From assembly GCA_034716535.1 (NCBI GenBank), contig JAYEJW010000256.1:1-12163 (forward strand): a stretch of DNA of 12,163 nucleotides. Direction: 5' to 3'. The DNA comes from JAYEJW01 sp034716535. Its GTDB lineage: Bacteria; Pseudomonadota; Gammaproteobacteria; Chromatiales; Chromatiaceae. The translations under genes were made by a program, and so were the position numbers. The notes beneath the pieces were generated by a model that had not been told where the DNA came from, did no database searches, and saw only the letters and a list, made by a program, of their open reading frames with translations. Shown here one piece after another: positions 6,720 to 12,163 of this stretch (the first letter of the stretch is position 1; each line of letters starts with the position of its first letter).

Positions 6720-7956
6720 GCTCTTGCTCCCAGATGTCCCAGATCAGTCTGGGATCGAAGGTCATGGCGGCGAACATGGTGACGACCACCACCGCCGCGA
6801 AGAAGACCGCCCCCGGCTCGGCCTCGATGGTCGCCAAGTTGCCCAGTCTCACCAGGGCCACCAGGATGGTGACCACGTAGATGTCCACCATGGACCAACG
6901 CCCCACCGCTTCGGTCACCCGATACAGACGGGTGCGGTCCCGTGGCCTCCAGGTGGAGCGCATCTGCACCGAGATCAGCAGATAGATCAGGACGGAGAGC
7001 TTCAGCAGGGGCACCAGAACGCTCGCGATGAACACCACAAGGGCCAGGGGCCACATGCCGTGGCTCAACAAAAAGATCGCCCCACTCATGATGGTGTCTG
7101 ACTGGGTCCGGCCCAGCGAGGTCACAGTCATGATGGGCAACAGGTTGGCCGGCAGGTAGCAGAGCACCGCCGCGATGACCAGGGCCCAGGTGCGCTGAAG
7201 GCTGTCCGGCTTGCGCCGGTGCAGGGGGTCGCCGCAACGGGGACAGTGCAGGTGACCGTGCGCATGCACGGCCTCGGACGCCGGCACCACCAGCTCGCAG
7301 ACGTGACAGGAGAGCACCCACTCACCCGATCGCGGCGGCCGGCGGACACCGGCGGGCACCGGCACCCGCGACCACACGATGTCCGGGTCAAGCGCCGCCT
7401 GGGCCGCGGCGAGGACGAAAATGAGCACGCCGAAAGCGAAGAGCGAGGTCCCGGGGATGATGGTGGCCATGTCGGAGAGCTTCACCACCGAGACCAGGAT
7501 CCCCAGCATGAACACATCCATCATGCCCCAGGGCGTAAGGGTCCTCACATACCGGAACAGGGTCGGAAATCCCCGGGGCAGCCGGTTCATCTTGAGCGGC
7601 ACCAGGACGATCATGAGCAGAGCGAGCTGGATACCCGGGGCCAGAATGCTGGTGAAGAGCACCACCGCCGAGAGCTCCCACATGCCCTGCAGGTACAGAT
7701 CCTTGACCCCGGTGACCAGGGTCGTCTCGGTGGTCTGCCCCTGCATCTGGAAAGACAGGAAAGGGAAGCTGTTGGCGACGACGAACAGCACAATCCCTGC
7801 AAGCGTCAGGGCCAGGGTCCGGTCCAGGCTGTCCGGTCGACTCCTGTGCAGGATACAAGCGCAACGCACGCACCGCGCCGCGCCCCCCACCGGCAGCGGC
7901 GGGTTGCGCTGCAGCAGTCCGCACTCGTCGCATTTTGTCAGTGCGTCTCGAGCCAT
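6682..7956 (-). CDS. PqiA, paraquat-inducible integral membrane protein (424 aa)
   Basis: Two homologous halves each begin with a four-cysteine zinc-ribbon (Cys9/12/29/32 and Cys217/220/238/241), followed by an H-R-x-x-PDSL(D/Q)RT motif and four membrane helices. Repeated features include ANSFPFL versus ANLLPIM, and P-WGMMDVFMLGILVSVVKL versus RWSMVDIYVVTILVALVRL. Length matches E. coli PqiA (417 aa). PqiA is the inner-membrane partner of PqiB in lipid transport between membranes; in E. coli the operon belongs to the SoxRS stress response, but no SoxS site can be called here. The ATG at 7956 is preceded by GGAA. The final 38 bp overlap the beginning of pqiB. Confidence 0.93.
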   Translation of the reverse strand: MARDALTKCDECGLLQRNPPLPVGGAARCVRCACILHRSRPDSLDRTLALTLAGIVLFVVANSFPFLSFQMQGQTTETTLVTGVKDLYLQGMWELSAVVLFTSILAPGIQLALLMIVLVPLKMNRLPRGFPTLFRYVRTLTPWGMMDVFMLGILVSVVKLSDMATIIPGTSLFAFGVLIFVLAAAQAALDPDIVWSRVPVPAGVRRPPRSGEWVLSCHVCELVVPASEAVHAHGHLHCPRCGDPLHRRKPDSLQRTWALVIAAVLCYLPANLLPIMTVTSLGRTQSDTIMSGAIFLLSHGMWPLALVVFIASVLVPLLKLSVLIYLLISVQMRSTWRPRDRTRLYRVTEAVGRWSMVDIYVVTILVALVRLGNLATIEAEPGAVFFAAVVVVTMFAAMTFDPRLIWDIWEQEHDRTGHSEPGPA

Positions 7957-8013
7957 AAGGTTCCATGAGGGTCCGGTTCAGAGCCGAGCGCAGGTGCCGA
8001 TTTCCCGTGCTCG

Positions 8014-8042
8014 ACCGGCGCCGGTTCAAGGGAGTCACTCCC
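8014..8042. promoter_or_regulatory. Two palindromes upstream of pqiA, possible operators
   Basis: A 12-bp perfect palindrome ACCGGCGCCGGT (8014-8025) is followed five bases later by the 13-bp odd palindrome GGGAGT-C-ACTCCC (8030-8042). They lie 58-86 bp upstream of the pqiA start in the 158-bp gap after the TerC gene. No T-run follows, so terminator function is unlikely. An operator role is only a guess. Confidence 0.25.
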
Positions 8043-8114
8043 GTTTCCCGATCGATCCTCTACGCTCATCGCCTCGCCCCCGGGAATCGACACTGGAGCC
8101 AGTCAGTCGCACCG

Positions 8115-8873
8115 TTACTCTTCGCCGCCGGCCGGCTGTGGTCGGTGCAGATGCACCGGTTTTCCCCGTTTCTTGCGTATGCGGATATTGAGCATTTCAA
8201 CGAGCACCGAGAAGCCCATGGCGAAGTAGATGTAGCCCTTCGGTATGTGCATCTCCAGACCCTCACCGATCAGGGCCACGCCCACTAGGATGAGGAAGCT
8301 CAGGGCCAGCATCTTGACGCTCGGATGCTCGTCCACGAACTCACCGATGGCCTTGGCCGACAGCATCATGACGCCCACCGCGATGATGATGGCGATCACC
8401 ATGACCGGAACGTCCCGCGCCATACCCACGGCGGTGATCACTGAGTCCAGGGAGAACACGATGTCGATGACGGCGATCTGAGCCAGCACCATGCCGTAGC
8501 TCGCACTTACCTTGAAGTGGCTCTCCTCCTCTTCCGGCCCTTCCAGACTCTCCCAGATCTCCTGTGAGCTCTTCCACAAGAGGAACAGGCCGCCGCCGAT
8601 CAGAATCAGGTCCCGTCCGGAGATTTCGTACTCGAGAACGGTGAAGAGCGGACTGGTCAGCCGCATCATCCAGGTCAGGGACAGCAGCAGAGCGATGCGC
8701 GTGAGCATTGCGAGCGCCAGGCCCTGTATGCGCCCCTTGTTACGCTGCTCCGGCGGAAGCCGGCCGACAACGATCGAGATGAAAATAATGTTGTCGATGC
8801 CCAGGACGATCTCCAGGGCGGTCAGGGTAACCAGGGCCACCCAAGCCTCAGGGCTATAAATCCACTCGAACAT
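8115..8873 (-). CDS. TerC-family integral membrane protein, YgdQ-like (252 aa)
   Basis: This is a polytopic membrane protein with about seven helices, very similar in pattern to E. coli YgdQ: EIVLGIDNIIFISIVV (21-36), RDLILIGGGLFLLWKSSQEI (87-106), IDIVFSLDSVITAVGM (136-151) and GEFVDEHPSVKMLALSFLILVG (177-198). The acidic residues inside the first and fourth of these motifs are the signature of the TerC superfamily. Some members have been linked to Mn export or to metal loading of secreted proteins; the substrate here is unknown. It lacks the CBS/CorC domains found in longer relatives. Start MFEWIYSPEAW at 8873 is chosen over the longer frame from 8960, because the added 29 residues look non-coding and GGGGAG lies 10 nt upstream. 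It reads towards pqiA but is 158 bp away, so it may be a separate unit. Confidence 0.9.
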   Translation of the reverse strand: MFEWIYSPEAWVALVTLTALEIVLGIDNIIFISIVVGRLPPEQRNKGRIQGLALAMLTRIALLLSLTWMMRLTSPLFTVLEYEISGRDLILIGGGLFLLWKSSQEIWESLEGPEEEESHFKVSASYGMVLAQIAVIDIVFSLDSVITAVGMARDVPVMVIAIIIAVGVMMLSAKAIGEFVDEHPSVKMLALSFLILVGVALIGEGLEMHIPKGYIYFAMGFSVLVEMLNIRIRKKRGKPVHLHRPQPAGGEE

Positions 8874-9198
8874 CGCTATTGCACTCCCCGCAAAATTAAC
8901 TGCACCGGACTCGACCGAGCCCATTTTCCCACCTACACGGAATCTTCGTTCACACCGCACGCGCAGAGCGATTCAAGTCCAGAGACAGATGGGCGAAAGG
9001 ACACGGCGCGGAACGGAAACCATGGCCGCTCACCGCGTACCCGAAGCGACTGCCGACGGTGTCAGTGACGCCAATGGGGATCTTACCGCGCTCAACCCCT
9101 GAACGGGTAATCAGGGAGACCCAGAGCCACCCCGAATAGAGCGCCAAGAGATGGGATGTGATTTGTCAACAACATCCATCAATGACATCGATTTTCCT

Positions 9199-9214
9199 CG
9201 TGACAGTTGTCACA
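9199..9214. promoter_or_regulatory. CRP/FNR-family type binding site
   Basis: CGTGACAGTTGTCACA matches the CRP consensus TGTGA-N6-TCACA at every specified base except the first, and also forms GTGACA-GT-TGTCAC. It lies 169 bp before the cytochrome start codon and 326 bp before terC. The site could serve CRP, or a CRP/FNR-superfamily regulator of anaerobic respiration. Start sites are unknown, so activation or repression cannot be decided. Confidence 0.5.
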
Positions 9215-9326
9215 GAACCGAAATGCTCTCAGCCAAATAACCAAAAAAGACCGAAATAACTTGACGTTGTGCGCATAACGATGCCCTCCGAGTCCTCTAG
9301 TGTCGATCCCCACGGTGGGAATTGCA

Positions 9327-9352
9327 CGGATAGGCCGTATCCGCCGTATCCG
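9327..9352 (+). repeat. Tandem CCGTATCCG repeat and inverted repeat in the cytochrome leader
   Basis: CCGTATCCG occurs twice in tandem (9335-9343 and 9344-9352). CGGATA (9327-9332) pairs with either TATCCG, so two alternative hairpins are possible. It ends 23 bp before the ATG, just ahead of the ribosome binding site GAGGG. The arrangement is seen directly; a regulatory function is speculation. Confidence 0.4.
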
Positions 9353-9375
9353 TAAATCGACAGAGGGTAATAAGA

Positions 9376-11466
9376 ATGATCCATCGATCACGCACTCGCA
9401 GATACGCTATACCACTCGCTGGAATCGTCCTACTGAGTACAGCGTTCGCAACGGATGCCCTTGCCGTCCGCTATGGCATCAAGGTCGCCAATTACGCCCC
9501 GGACACACAGACCTCGTTGGTTCGCGGGCGTGCTCCAGCCGGCGTCCTCGTCGAGGTCTCCAACGCGGATACCGGCGCCCCGCTTGGCTCCGCCGAAGCG
9601 GATGCACGCGGTGTCTTCAAGATCCAGATCGCCCACGACAGCGGCCCCGCCGTGCCCTGCAATGTCCGGGCGGCGACGTCCCGCGGGGACCAAGTCGTAC
9701 CCATGAACAACGCGCCGGAGGATTGCGACAGAGAAGGGCCCGGCGGCCCGCACGCCTCGATCTCGAGCTACGAGGGTCCGGCGACCTGCATCGAATGCCA
9801 CGAATCCGAGGCGCTCGAGATGCACGGCTCCGTGCACTATCAGCAGAGCGGGCCCACAGACTATGTCACGAACATCGAGGGCCCAGCGGGCGAACGGGGC
9901 CCCGGCGCGATCGGCATCAACACCTACTGCGGAACCCACGAGAACTCCCCCCGATTCACCTGCGCGGGATGTCATGTGGGTAACGGGCGCTTCCCCAAGA
10001 CCACCGATGAGCTCATCGGCCTTTCGCCAACGGAGCAATTCGAGGAACTCAGCAATATCGACTGCCTGACCTGCCACCAGGATGTCTATAAGCGCTTCCC
10101 CGATTGGACCAGCCCGCTGGGCTTCGAGACCCTGGAAATCGTGAGTCCCGATCCGGTGACGGGCGAGCCCAATCCCGCCCTGCCGCCGATCGTGCGCACG
10201 GGCCTAGAGGGCATCCCGGTCGTGGATCCCATCACCCTGGACTTCCAGTTCCTCCCCGCGGGCGTCGACACGCTGCCCCCTGAGGCCCCCATGGCACCCA
10301 TGCCGATCACCACCTTGGAGGCTGCCCGTACGGTGCACGCAACCACCCGAAAGACCTGCCTCAACTGCCACGCCGGCGCCGCCGGGGGTGACGGCTACAA
10401 GCGCGGCGACCTGTCCTCGCTGCTGGCCGACCCGCCGATCGAGCTCGACATGCACATGAGCAAAGCGGGCGCGGACCTCACCTGCTCGGACTGCCACAAT
10501 GTGGGCAATCACCGGGTACAGGGCCGCGGCCTGGACCTGCGCCCGAACGACGTGCCCGAGCGCTTCAGCTGCGAGAGCTGCCACGACACGCGGCCACACG
10601 GTGACTACAGCAGCCGTTACGGCAACCGCCGCGACACCCACGCCGGGCACGTGGCCTGCCAGAGCTGTCATATTCCCGAGTACGGCAAGGGCATACCCAC
10701 GGAGGTGAACCGCGACTGGGAGGATCCCCACTTCTCCGAGGCCGCCTGCAATGGACGCGGGGGCTGGCTGCCGCGGGAGGACAAGCTGGGCGATCTGATC
10801 CCGAGCTACGGTTGGTTCGATGGCACCAGCGAGATCTATTACCTGGGCGAGTCGTTGGACGGCGTCCCCACCAAGACGCTCGACGACGGCAGCGAGGCAT
10901 TTGTCCTCGGCAAGCCCAACGGCGGCGTGGGCAGCCCTGGCGCCAAGCTTTATCCGATGAAGGAGCACACCGGCAAGCTGGCCCTTCACCTGGCAAGCAA
11001 CACGCTGGTCGGGCACTCCACCTTCGAGTTCTTCCGCACCGGCAGCTTCGAGGCCGCCGTCCTCTCCGGCATGGTGCAATCGGGCCTGGAGACCGATGAG
11101 AGCGCCGGACGCGAGGACTTCGAGGTGGTGCCCGTACACACCTACCAGACCATCAACCACGGCGTGGAGGAAGAGGCCCACGCCCTTGCCTGCGGCACCT
11201 GTCACGCAAGCTACAGCGAAGGGGGGCCCATCAGAATGGACCTCCAAGGCAAGCTCGGCTATGAGGTGAAGGGAAACTACGACACCCAAGGGGCGTCCAG
11301 TGATACCTGTACCGCTTGTCATTCCGCGGAGACGAAGAACGAGGGTAACTACTTCTTCTACATTCACGACAAGCATGTGCGCGACAAGGGCAAGGACTGC
11401 TCGGTCTGCCACAGCTTCTCCCGCCCCGAGCGTTCACTGAGCACGAGTATCGAATGGGAGGACTGA
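9376..11466 (+). CDS. Secreted decaheme c-type cytochrome, octaheme tetrathionate reductase (OTR)-related (696 aa)
   Basis: A signal peptide (residues 1-30, cleavage after DALA) exports it for heme attachment in the periplasm. Residues 31 to about 128 form a heme-free beta-rich domain like an Ig or carboxypeptidase-regulatory fold, with Cys95 and Cys117 as a possible disulfide. Ten CxxCH motifs follow, starting at Cys138, 196, 230, 328, 370, 399, 428, 606, 645 and 675. The core follows the OTR family pattern: INTYC (181-185) before CAGCHVGNGR, NIDCLTCH (227-234), AGGDGYKRGDL (336-346) after heme 4, ELDMHM before heme 5, and ACQSCHIPEYGKGIPT (427-442). Lys342 is a candidate for the unusual lysine heme ligand of OTR. 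OTR of Shewanella reduces tetrathionate, nitrite and hydroxylamine in vitro; activity here is unknown. About 174 residues (433-605) without heme separate hemes 7 and 8. The start has GAGGG eight bases upstream. Confidence 0.88.
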   Translation: MIHRSRTRRYAIPLAGIVLLSTAFATDALAVRYGIKVANYAPDTQTSLVRGRAPAGVLVEVSNADTGAPLGSAEADARGVFKIQIAHDSGPAVPCNVRAATSRGDQVVPMNNAPEDCDREGPGGPHASISSYEGPATCIECHESEALEMHGSVHYQQSGPTDYVTNIEGPAGERGPGAIGINTYCGTHENSPRFTCAGCHVGNGRFPKTTDELIGLSPTEQFEELSNIDCLTCHQDVYKRFPDWTSPLGFETLEIVSPDPVTGEPNPALPPIVRTGLEGIPVVDPITLDFQFLPAGVDTLPPEAPMAPMPITTLEAARTVHATTRKTCLNCHAGAAGGDGYKRGDLSSLLADPPIELDMHMSKAGADLTCSDCHNVGNHRVQGRGLDLRPNDVPERFSCESCHDTRPHGDYSSRYGNRRDTHAGHVACQSCHIPEYGKGIPTEVNRDWEDPHFSEAACNGRGGWLPREDKLGDLIPSYGWFDGTSEIYYLGESLDGVPTKTLDDGSEAFVLGKPNGGVGSPGAKLYPMKEHTGKLALHLASNTLVGHSTFEFFRTGSFEAAVLSGMVQSGLETDESAGREDFEVVPVHTYQTINHGVEEEAHALACGTCHASYSEGGPIRMDLQGKLGYEVKGNYDTQGASSDTCTACHSAETKNEGNYFFYIHDKHVRDKGKDCSVCHSFSRPERSLSTSIEWED

Positions 11467-11493
11467 TGCGGTAGGCAAACACCGCCTGAACTG

Positions 11494-11520
11494 AACCCGG
11501 GCACACCGCCCGGGTTTTTT
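11494..11520 (+). terminator. Rho-independent terminator of the cytochrome gene
   Basis: A 9-bp stem AACCCGGGC / GCCCGGGTT (11494-11502 and 11508-11516) with loop ACACC runs directly into TTTTTT (11515-11520), 28 bp after the cytochrome stop codon. It makes the cytochrome a separate transcription unit from the protease. Confidence 0.92.
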
Positions 11521-11667
11521 GTCTGAAGCGGCCTTTGTGGCATTGAGAGGCGATTCGCGTCTGTCTCGGGGAAACTACGCTAGAATGCTGCCGCCGAGAG
11601 GATTGTGCCAGCATGGGCGTTGAGCCTTTTCCTGCGTACCCTTTTCAAACTGCAGAAGGAGATATCT

Positions 11668-12163
11668 ATGAAATCCCGATACGGACCGCCCGCGCTTGCA
11701 CTCGCGATGCTGCCTGGACTCATTGTGGGGGGGCCTTCCTGGTCTCAGGACGGCCGGCCGGAATACGTACCGAACGAGCTGCTCATCAAGCTCAAAGACG
11801 GCGTCGCAGAGGCCCAAATCCAGTCCCTACTTGCGACGGTTCAGACGGAAACCGTCGAGCAGTTCCAGCTGGTGCCGATTTACCACGTGAGCGTTCCGAA
11901 TGGTACCTTCCTCCAGGCGCAAGCGTCTTTGACCGATCACCCCGCCGTGGAATACGTCGAGCGCAACTACTACCGTTACATCGACGCGGCGCCAAACGAT
12001 CCCCAATATCCCTCCATGTGGGGACTGGACAACACCGGCCAGACGGGCGGCACGCCGGACGCCGACATCGATGCGCCGCAAGCCTGGGACCTCACGACCG
12101 GCGATGGGAACCTGGTGGTGGCGGTGATCGATTCAGGGATCGACCTGGGTCATGAAGACCTGG
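11668..12163 (+). CDS. Secreted subtilisin-like serine protease (S8 family), 3' end outside window
   Basis: An ideal Shine-Dalgarno AAGGAG lies six bases before the ATG. The first 165 codons are present without a stop. Residues 1-26 are a signal peptide. An inhibitor-like propeptide follows (about 31-105: YVPNELLIKLKDGV, then VPNGTFLQAQASL and HPAVEYVERNYY). Then comes the start of the catalytic domain: NDPQYPSMWGLDNTGQTGG, INA-like DIDAPQAWDLTTG, and VVAVIDSGIDLGHEDL, in which Asp155 is the catalytic aspartate. The catalytic His and Ser are beyond the end of the window. The family is made as a zymogen and matures outside the cytoplasm. It follows the decaheme cytochrome but has its own leader. 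TAGAAT at 11581-11586 is a possible -10, without a recognisable -35. Confidence 0.92.
   Translation, partial: MKSRYGPPALALAMLPGLIVGGPSWSQDGRPEYVPNELLIKLKDGVAEAQIQSLLATVQTETVEQFQLVPIYHVSVPNGTFLQAQASLTDHPAVEYVERNYYRYIDAAPNDPQYPSMWGLDNTGQTGGTPDADIDAPQAWDLTTGDGNLVVAVIDSGIDLGHEDL

Larger units (their letters stand above)
8874..9375. other. 502-bp divergent intergenic region
   Basis: It separates the minus-strand TerC gene from the plus-strand cytochrome gene. I see no convincing protein gene in it. It holds a CRP/FNR-like palindrome (9199-9214), a 6-bp stem with 8-nt loop (9097-9116), an odd palindrome CCCAC-G-GTGGG (9309-9319) and a repeat cluster at 9327-9352. Minus-strand TTGACA (9169-9164) is a possible -35 for terC without a good -10; plus-strand TTGACG (from about 9261) likewise lacks a clear -10. 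Confidence 0.5.

Noticed and set aside
5625..6782. 385-codon plus-strand open frame opposite pqiB
   Set aside because: pqiB is unmistakable with three MCE domains; the opposite frame has no family features.
8950..9147. 65-codon minus-strand open frame in the terC upstream region
   Set aside because: No ribosome binding site, domain or signal peptide was seen; chance is sufficient.
8874..9150. yybP-ykoY manganese riboswitch upstream of the TerC-family gene
   Set aside because: Some TerC relatives (alx) have one, but I could not find its conserved loop sequences on the minus strand here. A covariance-model search with RF00080 would settle it.
10204..11412. 402-codon minus-strand open frame opposite the cytochrome
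   Set aside because: The plus strand carries ten CxxCH motifs in one continuous frame; the antisense frame is an Ala/Val/Gly-rich shadow.
11613..12155. 180-codon plus-strand open frame at the right end
   Set aside because: It is out of frame with the subtilase starting at 11668, which has a perfect Shine-Dalgarno, a signal peptide and the catalytic-Asp motif, and runs off the window.

Overview
The window looks like chromosomal DNA of a GC-rich gammaproteobacterium, perhaps a Chromatiales or Ectothiorhodospiraceae-type organism. The reasons are a complete pqiABC operon, a YgdQ-like TerC protein, an NtrC/sigma-54 promoter at an ammonium transporter gene, and a large octaheme-tetrathionate-reductase-like multiheme cytochrome. 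The taxonomic guess is inference. There are no rRNA, tRNA, CRISPR or transposase genes.

Left part (1-2900). A tiny exported methionine-rich protein is encoded on the minus strand, with its own rho-independent terminator. Next on the plus strand come a Phd/YefM-type antitoxin and a PIN-domain (VapC) toxin in a 4-bp-overlapping pair, preceded by two 9-bp palindromes that could be autoregulatory operators. Agmatine deiminase (aguA) and a QueD-type 6-carboxytetrahydropterin synthase follow, ending in a strong terminator.

Middle part (3000-8900, all minus strand). In transcription order from the right these are a TerC-family membrane protein, then pqiA, pqiB and pqiC with overlapping ends (an envelope lipid-transport machine of the MCE family), then an Amt ammonium channel gene. 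Upstream of amt is a textbook-like arrangement of a sigma-54 -24/-12 promoter and two NtrC-type enhancer palindromes three helical turns apart, so the gene is very probably induced by nitrogen limitation.

Right part (8900-12163, plus strand). A 500-bp divergent intergenic region holds a nearly perfect CRP/FNR-family half-site pair. It leads to a 696-residue secreted decaheme c-type cytochrome. Its core matches the octaheme tetrathionate reductase (OTR) family, but it has an extra N-terminal beta-rich domain and extra C-terminal hemes. After a strong terminator the window ends inside a secreted subtilisin-like protease with an N-terminal propeptide.

The most interesting points are the enlarged OTR-like cytochrome next to a secreted subtilase (compare OmcZ and its protease OzpA in Geobacter), the well-formed nitrogen-control region of amt, and the Met-rich repeat protein. 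No wholly new multigene system is evident.
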